Origin: Engraulis encrasicolus
Taxonomy: Eukaryota > Chordata > Actinopteri > Clupeiformes > Engraulidae
DNA length: 64,000 nucleotides
Direction of reading: 5' to 3'
Assembly: GCF_034702125.1 (NCBI RefSeq)
Contig: NC_085858.1
Span: 57,231,357-57,295,356 of the forward strand
Shown in pieces: positions 25,655 through 37,612 of the stretch. Below the pieces are notes generated by a model. The model saw nothing but the letters and a program-made list of their open reading frames with translations, ran no database searches and was not told where the DNA came from. Position numbers and translations under genes: made by a program. Each line of letters begins with the position of its first letter. The first letter of the stretch is position 1.

Positions 25655-25828
25655 CACAGAACCTGTAGTTTACAGTCTGGGTTCCTGAGTAGAGTAGAGA
25701 GCTGCTTCACTCCAGAGTCTCCTAGTTTATTATTATCCAGAGTCAGAGTCATCAGATGTGAGGGGTTTGATGCTAGAGCTGAACTCAGAGCAGCACAGCC
25801 CTCTTTTGTTATACTGCAGTCACCAAGC
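25655..25828 (-). CDS. LRR exon (NLR), cassette type
   Basis: This 174-base exon has an acceptor with a C8 tract then ag and a gtaagc donor. It encodes LGDCSITKEGCAALSSAL, then LMTLTLDNNKLGDSGVKQL and CKLQVL. It is intact and phase 2 in and out. The CSITxEGCAAL start and NKLGDSGVKQ turn define the amplified group shared with the exons at 23.6, 12.4, 9.2, 7.2 and 4.9 kb. Two CA tracts lie just downstream in transcription order. Confidence 0.9.
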
Positions 25829-26470
25829 CTGGGGGGGGTCAGAGTCAGAGAAGAAGAGACAGAGAAAGCAGGACACTGGACATTTTGGACACATGCAGAC
25901 ACAAGCCACCCTGCACACAAACTGCTCTGGAAAGAGTTACAGGTACACCAGAGCATGGTACCGTCCCGCCGCACTGCTCCCTTGGGGCGCCATTGAGGGC
26001 TGTTCCCTTGCACGGGTGAGGCATAATTTCGTTGTGTGCAGTGGAGTGCTGTGTCACAATGAAAATGATCGTTGGAGTTTCACAATGGGCATTCACTTTT
26101 ACTTTACATACTTTACTTACCACTACTGTTATTAATAAAGCAGTCAACATTCTAGCATAAATTAAACATCTTCCTCCTCATATTTCCATGCCACCTATAG
26201 GATAATAGCTGCAAGTCAGTACTATCATTCTCTGGTTTGTTCATGATCACGATATCTGGGGGTTACACCAGTCCTTTTTTCACAGTACTGTGTATAAAGT
26301 GTGTGTGTGCACGTTGGGTGTGCGCACGTGTGTGTGTATTGTATGATGTACACTTGCTCCACTACTACATGGCTATAACTGGTGAATGCTGATTTCTGTT
26401 CTTATGACACACATACGTAGAACACAGGTTCTGTATTACAAGTTACGTATACTGATCAAACTCAACTAAC

Positions 26471-26624
26471 CAGAGTGTCTTGATTCTGCAGTGTGGGTCC
26501 TCCAGTAGAGGGCAGAACTGGTATCTTTCCACTCAGGTCCAGCTCTGTCAGCAGTAAAGGGTTTTCATGTAGAATTGAAGTCAGATAGGCACAGGCCTGT
26601 TCAGCAGCATCACTCTTCAACAAC
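26471..26624 (-). pseudogene. Frameshifted LRR exon (NLR)
   Basis: The minus strand has a tttctgtag acceptor and a gttagt donor. It starts with an LRR-like LLKSDAAEQACAYLTSIL and LLLTELDLSG, then loses the frame. The exon is 154 bases, 20 short of the 174 standard. The tail LLEDPHCRIKTL is present but in another frame, so the missing bases fall in the GDSGVKQ segment. If spliced in, it would shift all distal LRRs. Because neighbouring exons are symmetric phase 2, skipping it keeps the protein in frame. Confidence 0.8.
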
Positions 26625-27216
26625 CTACAGAAACAACAGACGAATCACTAATTTCACACACTTCCACACTAATGCTTTTCACCAACCCTCCAAACACACA
26701 TGCGTATGCACTGGGCCACATACGAAGACAAATCAAACATATTGCACACAAATGCATATATACACATATTGTGCAGACATTATGATAGATCGAACATGTT
26801 ACACAGCTGTGCATGTATTATAGTGTATACTCTATAGTGGGTAGTGTAATACTGTACAATACACAATATAGAAATATAATTTAAAAACCAAAAGTCCAAA
26901 ACGTCTTAAGAGGTAGAAGGTGATCTGATGCAATAAGGTGCCTTGTGGTAAACAAAAGAAAGTTGGAGTTGTATATATTCTGTATAAATACTGTATTGGA
27001 CGTGTCCTGCGGCAAGACTATCCAGTGCTATGGGAGTCCCTTAGTGCAGTGATCATCATGGATGGGGCATTTGGGACGTTTGGGTCTAGCTGCCTCCACA
27101 AGGTTAGAAGGGGATTGGCAGGGGGTCATGCACTTCAGTCCTCTATGATGTGTGGCATTAAACAACTGTATGACCTTGGGGACAAATAACCTCTGTAACC
27201 TGCTTGTCCTGTAGGA

Positions 27217-27534
27217 CAATGGTTCTTAACCTTTTTTCTTAATGCACCCCCTTACCTGTGCCCATGACAAGCCGTGCACCCCCAACTGCAACTTCTACAT
27301 GTGTATACAGACTAAAAAGTCATTTAAGTGATTAATTTAAATGATTTTTACTTGAGACCTCAATAAATACCTTCACTTCTTTGGGGACCAAAACACATTT
27401 TAATTTGGTTTTGATTTGGCCTAATTATAATGTAGCAGAATTTTGTTACCTCAACACAAACAAAATTCTGTGCACCCCCTGAAATTTCTGGCGCACCCCC
27501 AGGGGGTGCCCGCACCCCAGGTTAAGAACCACTG
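27217..27534. mobile_element. hAT-like MITE, 318 bp
   Basis: Ends CAATGGTTCTTAACC and GGTTAAGAACCACTG are flanked by the 8-bp duplication CTGTAGGA (27209-27216, 27535-27542). The interior is rich in CACCCCC motifs. Confidence 0.9.
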
Positions 27535-27606
27535 CTGTAGGAGATGGACTGGCAGGGGGATTGTGTACTTCAAGTCCTCTATGTCTGTAGCTAATCAGAC
27601 CCCTTT

Positions 27607-27800
27607 GATTGATGATGGTGTGCATGGAGTGGCTGGCCTTGACCAGACTGATGGTGGTGTGCATGGAGTGACTGGCCTTGACCAGACTGATGATGATGGT
27701 GTGCATGGAGTGGCTGGCCTTGTCCAGACTGATGATGATGGTGTACATGGAGTGGCTGGCCTTGACCAGAATGGAGTGCAGTCTGCTGAGGGTTCTACTC
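27607..27800. repeat. 39/42-bp tandem repeat, 4 copies
   Basis: Units 'gcatggagtggctggccttg' plus 'accagactgatgatgatggt' recur at 27622, 27661, 27703 and 27745. Periods are multiples of three, so an open frame survives, but there is no sign it is translated. Confidence 0.85.
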
Positions 27801-28066
27801 TGTAGTGAGAGTCTCCAGTTCCATACCCACCACAGACCCTGCCTTCCTCATCACTCACTAAGTCTCTCTCTAATGCTACCACCTCATCAAGAAGATGGAC
27901 TAGAGTCTGTATCTGATTAGACTCTTCTGGTTGATGAAGATGGTGGCTGGAGTGCAGTCTGCTCAGGGTTCTGTAGTGAGAGTCTCCAGTTCCATGCCCA
28001 CCACAGACCCTGCCTTCCTCACCTAACCAGTCATCTAGTCTCTCTCTAATGCTACCACCTCATCAC
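27775..28066. repeat. Direct repeat, about 110 bp, two copies
   Basis: Copies at about 27775-27884 and 27951-28066 share 'gagagtctccagttccat' and 'ccaccacagaccctgccttc'. Confidence 0.8.
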
Positions 28067-28461
28067 ACTACAGTATAGAACAACACACTGCCATAACAGA
28101 TTAACATACAACACTACTACTACTAATATCCCTTCTCCAATATCCCACATTCCCAGCTGTATACACCATGTCCTAATGTCATGATACACATTAATAAATG
28201 CATACATAGAACAACACACTGGCCACAATATAAATGCAGATACACCTTCCCAGGCTGTCCAGATATCCAGTGTCTCACTTTCTAATGCTACCCCCCCTTC
28301 AAACCACAGCATAGAACAACACACTGGCCACAATATCAATGCATACACCTCCCCAAGCTGTATCTCACATTTCCAGACCCATGAACATATAGCCCTTAAC
28401 ACCCATACTGTCCTCCCTTGATTTCTTCCTTATCACAGTGGACAGAACAATAGACATGATT
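28067..28461. repeat. Degenerate tandem repeat
   Basis: Blocks with 'agaacaacacactggccaca' occur around 28208 and 28313, with a degraded one at 28076. No gene is seen. Confidence 0.55.
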
Positions 28462-29653
28462 AATAAACAGGGATAGAGAGGAAAGGATGTCACAGGAGTC
28501 ATACATTTCATCTCATAGGCACAATCTCAGAAAGCCTTTAGTCTTGCCTACTGTAATACCACACAGAAGCACTCCTGCATTTTCCCCTCTCCTCAACCCC
28601 TGCATTACCCATACGGAAAATATATATAAAATGCATACATATTCCTTATGAAAAGAACGTGTTCAGAACTTGTAAGAACTTACCACTGTCTTAATGGTAA
28701 ATCCTTGTAAAATATTGTATAAAAAATATAAATGTCATGTATGAAAGTGGCCCCTTCAGTGATATCTCATACAAAGTATTAAGTAAAACTATTATAAATA
28801 CAGTACAAATTGTATGTTCTATGATGACCTTCAATGTTTTTTGAATGATATTAAAGCAAATCGATACCTCACTCATTAAAGGGGGTAGCCCCCAGTGGCT
28901 CCCCAAGGGAGCAGCGTGGTAGGACAGCACCATGCTCAGGGTACCTGAGTCATGGAGGAGGATGGGGCAGAGCACCAGGGGTGCATTTCTCAAAACCATA
29001 GTTGCTAACTATGTTAGCTACTTTGTTGTTTGGAATGCAATTTTCCATGGACAACAACCCAGGTTGCTAACTGGCAAACAACTACACTTTCGAGAAAGGC
29101 GCCCCAGTAGTCATAGCCTGAGTCGTTAAGGAATTACATCTTATTGACATTTGCATGGATACTCATGAAGGACTGTCATCATATACAACTTTAGCTTTAA
29201 CTTTTTTCATTTGACATATTTCTAACAAAAAACTGTGTTGTAAGAAATAACTTTATCTGTTATTTGTATGTATGAGGGACTGGCATCATATAAAGGTTTA
29301 GCAGTTGCCAAAATTGTACATGTTTCATTTTACACTTATCTACCAAAAAATACAAAACTTCTCTGTCATATAAAATCTTTCATAATTCATATAAAACTTG
29401 TACATTCAATTAACAAATGGCAAGATGACAAGTGTAACCAAATGCAAAGGGTAAAACAGAAAATACAGATGGTCTAGTGATGGTCTAGTGGCCAGATAAA
29501 TGAACAACAAACAAAAAATGTCCACAGAACCTGACAATGAATAAACAGGGATAGAGAGGAAAGGATGTCACAGGAGTCATACATTTCATCTCATAGGCAC
29601 AATCTCAGAAAGCCTTTAGTCTTGTCTACTGTAATACCGCACAGAAGCACTCC
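28462..29653. repeat. Direct repeat of about 114 bp separated by 1,078 bp
   Basis: Copies at 28462-28575 and 29540-29653 share 'aataaacagggatagagagg' through 'cacagaagcactcc' with few differences. A MITE-like inverted pair (ggggtgcatttctc ... gagaaaggcgcccc, 28976-29105) lies between. Confidence 0.8.
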
Positions 29654-30283
29654 AGCGCTTTTCCTCTGCTTTATCTCTGCATAATCACCTTCAAATGGGC
29701 CACCAAACCCCTGTGGCAACCAATCATGACACGTCCCCCGTCTGTCAGTCATTTTATTGTGACAAATGACAGTTGATGTAGATGCAACAATTTGTGTCCC
29801 ACATCTCCAGTGGTATTCCCTGCAAATGGAAATAGAGACAAAAACTTCTGCTGCACTGGACCGAGAATGACTGCATCAAGATCTCGCTGCTGTTTGCATA
29901 TTCAGCCTCCAAGCCTTTAATATTCTGTGTTCACACCTCTGTGGGGACATCAGTTTATGAAGCAAAATTAAATTGGAAACTGAATGTGGTTAATTTTTTG
30001 AAGTTAAATAAAGTATGGTCATGGCCTGCGATGGAACTATCAGAAAAAAAAACCTTGCCTGTGTCAAAACTTATTTACTAATCCCTGGCAGAGAGGCTTC
30101 AGACATCACATCCAACATCAAAACACAGCTCACAATAAAATGTCCCCCAATGTGGGCGATGACCTTTCACAGAAAGGTGCAAAAACAGAACTACACAGAC
30201 ACATCTCAGATAGCCACATTCAGTTTCAAAACTTCAAAATCTCAGACACTTGCATCAAGAGATGTTTTACGGCATAATCTTAC
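29654..30283. other. Intron, nothing recognised
   Basis: Non-coding intron between the frameshifted LRR exon and LRR exon 2. Short open frames show no domain. Confidence 0.5.
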
Positions 30284-30457
30284 CTCAGGGTCTGAAGTTT
30301 ACAGGCAGGATCCTGCTGTAATTCCAAAAGCAGTTTTACTCCAGAGTCTCCAGGGTCGTTTCCTCTCAGGTCCAGTTCCTCCAGATGTGAAGGGTTTAAT
30401 TTGAGAGCTGAGGCAAGAGCAGCATATCCTTCACCTGTTACACCACAGTTCGCCAGT
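30284..30457 (-). CDS. LRR exon 2 (NLR)
   Basis: This 174-base exon has a ctgttcag acceptor and a gtaag donor. It encodes LANCGVTGEGYAALASAL, then LEELDLRGNDPGDSGVKLL and CKLQTL. It is intact and phase 2 in and out. It differs from the distal LRR exons in lacking the CSITEEGC signature, so it is outside the recently amplified cassette group. Confidence 0.88.
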
Positions 30458-30675
30458 CTGAACAGAAGGGTATTAATGATGAACTGTTTATTGCTATTGT
30501 ATTAGTACTACACTATATAATACTATTGATACTACTATTTATGTACAGTATTTTACGTAGAAGGAAAGATAATGTTCAGAATATTTCATATTAACATGCA
30601 CATTTGTGGAGTAATGTGGAGTAAGGTGTAAGAAGCGAAAGTGAGGGAGTTTTAAAAAGGATTAAAATGTCTTAC

Positions 30676-30849
30676 TGGAGTGTCTCTAGTATACATTTTG
30701 AGTTCTCCAGCGCAATACAAAGATGTTTGACTCCAACATCTCCAATACTGTTGTCACTAAGATCCAATGTCTGCACTTTTGAAAATGTGTTGCAGAGGAC
30801 AGATGCCATCGTTTCACAGCTCATTTCACCGAGTCCACAGCTATCAAGC
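30676..30849 (-). CDS. LRR exon 1 (NLR)
   Basis: This 174-base exon has a ctttcag acceptor and a gtaag donor, phase 2 in and out. It encodes one pair of ribonuclease-inhibitor-type leucine-rich repeats: LDSCGLGEMSCETMASVL, then VQTLDLSDNSIGDVGVKHL and a CILETL end. It joins the NACHT exon directly in frame (KTVL-LDSCG). It is more divergent than the downstream LRR exons, as expected of the conserved proximal repeat. Confidence 0.9.
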
Positions 30850-30966
30850 CTGAAAGAGGATAACAGCCATATATAACTACTGTTTAAAGATCAAAAGTAT
30901 ACAAAACACTTCCGAACAGTCAACAGCTCTTATCCCCCTGAGAGTACTCACTACCATCGTACTTAC

Positions 30967-32734
30967 AGAACAGTTTTGGATTCCTCCACAACTGGCTTCA
31001 ACCTTTGGAGACCTTCATCAGACCTGATGAATTTCTTCAGGTCAAACACATCCAGCTTTTGGTCTGATGTGACCAGCACAAAGACGAGAGCCGACCACTG
31101 GCCAGGTAAGAGCTGGGCTTCCGAAAGATTCTCTGCACCCAAGAAGCTCTGGATCTCCTCCACTAAGGAGTGGTCATTCAGTTCATTCAGGCAGTGGAAG
31201 AGGTTGATCACCCTCTCTGATGAAGGCACCTCCCTGATCCTGTCTTTAATGTAACTGATAGTTTCATCATTGCCCATCTGTTTTTGTCCTCTCTGTAGTA
31301 AGCCACGCAGGTGAGTCTGGTTAGACTCAAGGCAGAGACCAAGAAAGAAACGGAGGAAAAGGTCAAAGCGGCCATCTTTATACTCCAGAGCTTTGTCCAC
31401 AGCAGTCTTGTGTAACATGGTCATGGATTCTTCTTCGGGATGTTGGTGTCTGGAGATCACATTTTGACTTTCGTTCGCCATCATCAGAAACACATACAGA
31501 GCTGCTAGAAACTCCTGGATACTCAGGTGGATAAAGCAGAAAACTGTTGCTTGAAAAATTCCAGATTCCTGTCGTAAGATCTGGGTGCAGACACCAGAGC
31601 ACACTGCAGCTTCTCTAGCATCAATGCCACAATCTTGCAGGTCCTTTTGATAGAAGATCAGATTTCCCTTCTCCAACTGTTCGTAAGCTAGCTTTCCAAG
31701 AGAAAGGATAAGATTCTTGTTCCATTGTGGCTCAGGGTCATGCACATTATCAAATTTTTGACTGGCCTGTTTTGTTTGGAAGATCAGGAAATATGTGTAC
31801 ATCTCTGTCAATGTTTTTGGAAGCTGTCGTCCTCCTGAAGAGCCAAGAATCGCTGCAAGAACACAAGCAGCGATCCAGCAAAACACTGGTATGTGGCACA
31901 TGATGTGGAGACTTCTTGATGATTTAATGTGAGAAATGATTCTGCAGGAAAAACTCTCATCATTGAACCTGTTCCTGAAGTACTTCTTCTTCTGTTGGTC
32001 ATTGAACCCATGGATCTCTGTGACAAGGTCAACACAATCGGGTGGAATCTGACTGGCTGCTGCTGGTCGGGAGGTGATCCAAAGTAGAGCAGAGGGAAGC
32101 AGATTTCCCTTGATGAGATTTGTGAGGAGTACATCCAGGGAAGTTGGAACTGTCACATTGGTCAAAATTTCATTCTTCTGGAAGTTAAGTTGTAGTCGAC
32201 ATTCATCCAGGCCGTCAAAGATGAACAACATTTTATACTTTCCTTGATTGCCAAAGGTTAAGGTCTTCAGCTCTGGAAAGAAGTGGTGAAGAAGACTCAT
32301 CAAAGAGTGATGTTCATCTCTCACAAGGTTCAGCTCCCGAAAAGGCAATGGGAAAATGAAGTGGATATCACTGTTGTCTTTTTCCTCAGCCCAGTCCAGG
32401 ATGTACTTCTGAATGGAGATGGTTTTACCAATGCCAGCTACCCCTTTTGTCATAACTCTTCTGCTTGATTTGTCCTGACCAGGTAAGAGCTTGAAGATGT
32501 CCCTGCTTTTGATTTTTTTCTCCCTTTCAACTGGTCTTTTGGATCTGGACTCAATCTGCCTGACTTCATGCTCCTCATTTACTTTCCCACTTCCTCCCTC
32601 TGTGATGTAGACCTCTGTGTAGATCTTTTCGAGCTGGGCAGAGTTTCCTTGCATGGGTATTCCTTCAAACACACTCTGGTACTTGTTCTTGAGATGCATT
32701 TTCAGCTCAGCCCGACAAAGTACATCCAGCTCAT
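30967..32734 (-). CDS. FISNA-NACHT-winged helix/HD2 exon of fish NLR
   Basis: This uninterrupted 1,768-base exon (about 588 codons) runs from a tacaccag acceptor (32735-32736) to a gtaagt donor (30965-30966). Residues 5-75 form the fish-specific NACHT-associated domain (AELKMHLKNKY, FEGIPMQGN, YITEGGSG). NACHT follows: Walker A GVAGIGKT at 32421-32444 and Walker B LFIFDGLDECR at 32198-32230, then the ITSRP sensor region. The winged-helix/HD2 part carries FIHLSIQEFLAALYVF and ends DLKKFIRSDEGLQRLKPVVE, the usual run-in to the first LRR exon. All nucleotide-binding motifs look intact. The exon ends in phase 2 with CT, completed by G of the next LRR exon. The predicted role is NTP-driven oligomerisation of a cytosolic immune sensor. 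Confidence 0.95.
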
Positions 32735-32875
32735 CTGGTGTACAAACAAAAGGAATATTAACATTCACTGACACAAGCAATAGCAACTTAACCTTTTTCA
32801 TAATGGTATACCTAAATGATTCAAATAATGTATGGAAATGACATGAGATTATGAAAAATAATGAACAATTCCTAC

Positions 32876-33071
32876 GTTCTTTTAGTTTGTCAACAAGATC
32901 CGTTCTCTCCATCTCCCATAGGAAGTGTAGTGCCATCTTGAGAGCTCCTTCTCTGGCATCACTCTCATCGTTGTCTTGTCTCTTTAAGTTTTCTTGGTAA
33001 TCCGGACTAAGAATCATCTTAAATCTTTGCAGCTCACTCTTCACAAATGTGATGATCTTTGTCTCAAGCAC
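32876..33071 (-). CDS. NLR death-fold (PYD-like) exon
   Basis: This 196-base minus-strand exon lies between a ctgctccag acceptor (33072-33073) and a gtagga donor (32874-32875). It encodes about 65 residues: VLETKIITFVKSELQRFKMI, an SPDYQ motif, an acidic stretch (DNDESDAREG), then ALKMALHFLWEMERTDLVDKL. The ELxxFKxxL start and the terminal xxMxxxDLVxxL helix match the short death-fold domain seen in front of FISNA in fish NLRs. It opens in phase 0 and leaves one base, which combines with the next exon's first two bases to continue the FISNA lead-in (KEHELDVLCR). Such domains mediate homotypic adaptor contacts; that role is family inference. Confidence 0.8.
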
Positions 33072-33228
33072 CTGGAGCAGACCATACAAGGACAAAAGAA
33101 TCCATGAATGAATATTTTCTTCTTTTGCTCGCCAAATCCTTTTTTTTGTAGTAATTTTAGCCATTTTGCAGAACTCACAAACACATTAACCTGACACCAA
33201 TCAGCAAAACTGTGTAGATACATTGCAA

Positions 33229-33313
33229 AGTTTCCTTGGTAGTCTGGATTAAGAATCCTCTTAAATCTCTGCATCTCATTCTTCACAAACACAATGATCT
33301 TTTCCTCAATCAC
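33229..33313 (-). pseudogene. Truncated duplicate of the PYD-like exon
   Basis: The minus strand has a gtgctgcag acceptor, then coding sequence starting VIEEKIIVFVKNEMQRFKRI and running to PDYQGN. It is a close parallel of the first 85 bases of the exon at 32876-33071. Homology stops after about 85 bases, so the acidic middle and final helices are missing and no matching donor is seen. The upstream intron edge ('ccttgtatggt') is duplicated too. It is probably a partial exon duplication, not used or toxic to the reading frame if included. Confidence 0.7.
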
Positions 33314-34073
33314 CTGCAGCACACCATACAAGGACAAATGAATCTGTGATGTATTAAAACGTGATTGGGGTTTGGGTAGGCTAATTAATAGGGCCCGACC
33401 GGTTATCGACCGCACTGATATATCGGGCCGATATTTAGCATTTTTGGGATATCGGTATCGGCCATTCTTTCCATAAATTTCCACCGATAAGTTTATATAA
33501 TTTTCACAATCAATTTTGCAGCCGTTTCGTTCTGAATACGTCTTCTATTCTGCTCTCCCTCCCTACTTTGAGTTCATGAGAGCATTGCCCCGCCCGTCAG
33601 AGCATCTGATTGGTTTGGCACACGGAATATAACCAATCGCAAAGCTTCGAACAGTTTCAAGGCGGCCGTGGTGCGCACGTGGGGGGTGGGGTGGCTGTTG
33701 TTTCAAGGCAGCGTTTAGCTCACCACCACGTAACTACAGCAGAATGACACCTGAAACGGATGTCAATAAGTAAACTCAGCATAGTGTACAGTATATTTTA
33801 AACCCCCACATGGAAACGTGCACGAGAGGTGGACTGAAAGCCATGGTCAATGAGGACCAAATACAACGTGTTGACGTTTGTTCCTGAGGCTAATTATTTA
33901 TTAGTGGTGGCGAGCCTGCTAGCTAGGTAGCCTGTCGGTGTGAAAGTCTGTCTGTTTCCGTAATAACTGTTGCACAGCATATTAGAACCAACGATGATTG
34001 CTGGAAATATCCTTACTTTAATAGCATTACGTTTTGGGCTGTTGCTGCGTTTCAAACATTTAGAGCTCTAGGG

Positions 34074-34518
34074 CAATGGTCAGGAAGCTATGGCTCTAGA
34101 GCCACATGTGGCTCTTTTGGGAACTGTATATGGCTCTTACTTATCTAGGGTTGCCAACCATCCCTTGAAATACGGAATCGTCCTATATTTAAAAATAAAA
34201 GTACAGGTTCCATATTGAGTTGAAACAGGGCATGGGAGGTTAAAATGCATTAAAATGCAGGAAATTACATCTAAGAAATAGGCCTACTAAATTTTCAGGG
34301 AGAGGACTCCCAGACCCTTGCCATAATGATGTCTACAGTTGGCAACCCACTTAATACAACTAATAACTTGACAGTACAGTCTAAAATTGTTGGGCTCAAT
34401 TGAAATACATGCTATTAATTGTATTCAGTGTTTTTAAAATGGCATGGCTCACGTGAACATTTATTTTTAAAAAATTGGCGTTTATGGCTCTCTCCAGCAA
34501 AAAGGTTTCTGACCCCTG
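34074..34518. mobile_element. hAT-like MITE, 445 bp
   Basis: The 'tatggctctagagccacatg' type of fish MITE, with imperfect ends CAATGGTCAG and CTGACCCCTG, flanked by CTCTAGGG (34066-34073, 34519-34526). An inner pair gggttgccaac/gttggcaaccc (34151-34360) may be another small insertion. Confidence 0.85.
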
Positions 34519-34644
34519 CTCTAGGGTAACATCCTGTTTTTACCGGTAGCCAGACAGCTATGCCATCCCACCTCCATTAAGTAGCTAGCAGGCTTGCGCT
34601 AACAACAACCATGGTGTGAACAACTTGATGAAGCCGTACACGAC

Positions 34645-36267
34645 CATGGGCGCAGATAGCGGGGGGGACGGGGGGACATGACGTACCCAGATTTTCATTC
34701 ACCTGGACCCGTCCCCGTCACTTTTAAGGAGAAAATATCAGATTTCTGCCTTTGCATTTTGCATTTTGCACCTCCCTGGACCATTCACTTTCATATGTGG
34801 CAAAAAACGGAATTACACTCTGTAAACTGCTCTTTGTCAGCTGACTCAACAGTGACACCAGGTAGCGACATAGAATCTCTATGCTTGCGATGGTGTGGCA
34901 AGGTATTGCAAATTAACTGAAGTTAATGGCAGTAAATCTATTTTTTTGATTGGCTAACAGCCACTGAAGTCCCAGATTTGAAGCACCATAAGCGTTTTGC
35001 TTCTCACGGTCATTGGCTTGAGCTGACACAGGGCTAGATTCAGGAAGTGGAGCTAAGAACAGACGTCATATTTACATTACATTTTTGGCTCAGACCAGTT
35101 GCTTTTATAATTAAAGTTAATCTCGAAGCCAGTCCCTTTCTTGCTAGCTATGATGTGGATTCCAAAAACTATGGAACGTGAACGATGGTGGTGGAAACGC
35201 ATGGATTAAAAGTTGGGATAAATACTGCGGTCAAGACAACGTTTTAAGGTAAGGTCAATATGGGTTCATGTCCGCTGTGACGCTGTTTGTAGTTGCTGAA
35301 GTTAACTGCTGTTAATTGTTCAGAAGGGCTTTTTTGGTCTCTAGGTCGTAGGCCTGTTTTCGAGTGAAAAGACAGCTTTCTGTCATGCCATGACAGCTGT
35401 CAATCAAGTAGCTAACACAGGTAGCTGTCGTGTTCACTGTCCCTTGGTCTGTAGCCTATGCTGTCAACGTCTGGCGGTGGTGTTTTTCTGTTGGATGCAT
35501 TTACTGTGAATTGTTGTTAAGCGGCATTACAATGCAAACGTGTGGACTGCATTAAGTGGTGGAGTGAAGGATGCAATATGAAACGCAGCGTGGTAGAAAA
35601 ATGACTGAGTAGTAGCAGGGAGGTTATCTGAAGAGCTCAAGAATCACCATTTAAGAGCGCCGCTTATCAAAAATGTCTAATCTGGGGGAGACCCTATTTG
35701 GCTTGGTTAACTGGTTTCTTGATTACCAATATCACACGACCCACACGCCCCAAAACCACGCTTGGACTCAAGTTATGTTTAGACATGCAAAACCACCACG
35801 AGACTGGTCGTCTTAAAAATTCTAGAGCGATATCACACACTGTTGATAGCCTGCTGTAGGCCTACATTAGTAGTCTACAACATGAAATTTGTTGACACAG
35901 TTGTCCTGTTTAAAGGTTGAGTTGGTTGGGAAAGTAGCTTTGCTGATGGGATGGGAGAGGTGTGTTTAGAAGCGTGCGAGGGGGCGGGGGTCTCGGTGAA
36001 AGACTCGTGCACATTCTGATTAGAATTTGTAAAGCTGGAGCGGTTCTAACATTTGTATATAAAAAAATCAAGATGTTAAAAAATTATAATGTAGTCCTAC
36101 TAAAGCAAATCAAATTATTTAGCGGAAGATGAATAGGCCACTAAAAATAATAAAAAAAGGATTCAGTGTATTATAATAAAATATTACCCCCCCCCCCCCC
36201 CCCCCCCCCCAGGACGGTTGGTTGTGAAAATGTCCCCCCCAGTTTTTAAAAGCTATCTGCGCCCCTG
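34645..36267. mobile_element. hAT-like element, 1.6 kb
   Basis: Ends CATGGGCGCAGATAGC and GCTATCTGCGCCCCTG are inverted with one mismatch and flanked by TACACGAC (34637-34644, 36268-36275). It includes a 28-base C homopolymer near 36187. No transposase frame was found. Confidence 0.9.
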
Positions 36268-36553
36268 TACACGACGCAACTCAGGCACATTTAACCAATT
36301 AGTTACTTCATTGTGCGTCGCTAAGCCCTTTGACCATTTAACACGCCCGGTGTGTGAGGTCAAAGTGCTAGCAGCTGCTCTGTAGGAGTTTGTCCAATGG
36401 TACAATGATCCAAAACTGCTTTGCAAATCGCCTTTATTTGTGATGTGAAAACATTACATTATACTCAGGACTAAATGTCTTTGTTTCACCTCGCTGTAAT
36501 ACCCCACGCGAGTACTTATCATCAGAGAGGTTTTATGCATGTTGTAAACCGGC

Positions 36554-37612
36554 TGTTGCGTCAGACGGAGCCTGGGCACGGGCCCGCTTGATTGATAGCT
36601 GTCTGCACCGCTCCTAACTGCGCCGAGTTGCGTGGTGCCATGCTCCAGGTGTAGGTACTTTCTGATTGCCCCTGATTGGCATGGGTCTTAAACAAAAGAC
36701 ATGACTTGTTGCTGTTCATTCACTTCACGAGAGAGCAGCAACACGGCCGGTCGGCAAAAGTTTTGATGCCAAACATTTGTAATATTAACGAAATCCTAAC
36801 AGCTTGGGGAAAAAAGGACTTCAGAAGGCTACCGGTAAGCCCAGAGACTTTTGATCTAAAAGTGCATGGCTGCGCTCTTAACAGAGCATGGAAATGTTTG
36901 TCAGCATCTTGTTTGAATGTTTGAATTACTATTCGACTATCGGCCAGATAGTTGTTAAATTGCTTTCATCGGCCAAGTGAATTGTTTGTTTAATGTCGCG
37001 GACATGCGTAACTTTTCATTTAATTCACTTCCTTTGTTGAAATTGAAAATGTAAAGCTAAAGCGGTCATGGAATGGCCTATGTTTGAGAGTTTTTTAATA
37101 AGTAACTGATCATTTGTCAGTTTTCCTTTGTTAATTTAATACAATGTGTCAAAGCGGTTTAATGCTTGATTGGTGGCATTTTCACCGCGTTCAAACCGTG
37201 ATAAATAGCCCAGTTTATACTGACCTTATGCAATTGCTAAAAAACTATACTTACCTTTTGTTGCCTATGTTTGTGGGCGAAGATACTTACCTTTGTTGCC
37301 TATCGTGTAGGCTACATACTTACCTGTTACCTATTTGACTGGGCTTGGTAGAAAATTGTGTTTTATGTTTGTGCGTAAATAATGACAAGTGCGCATTGTT
37401 TAATCATTTTATTTTTTGCTTCATGTGTTTAAGGTTTTTCACCTGTAAATCCAATCTGCACTGCAAACCCTGTTGAAACCCTGATCCATTGAAACTCACT
37501 TCAAAGAAAAATCCACCGAAAATCAATAAAACAAAACCAACGAGTGGAATCTTGTGTCCGATTCAGTCCTTCCTATTTCAAGTGTGGGAAACCCAATGCT
37601 GGGAACTTGACA
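36554..37612 (+). repeat. BEL/Pao 5' LTR
   Basis: 1,059 bases, TG...CA. AATAAA at 37525-37530 near the 3' end fits an R/U5 polyadenylation signal. It contains a small internal repeat of 'cttaccttttgttgcctatg'. Confidence 0.95.

Noticed and set aside
32735..33164. A single 733-residue protein starting MAKITTKKRIW through the NACHT region
   Set aside because: The long frame crosses intron sequence between 32735 and 32875 and upstream of 33071; clear donor and acceptor sites and family homology show separate exons, and that ATG lies in the intron.
37144..37338. 64-codon frame repeated at 44595-44789, apparently conserved
   Set aside because: The two copies are the same part of the two LTRs of one BEL element, which were identical at insertion; not evidence for a gene.
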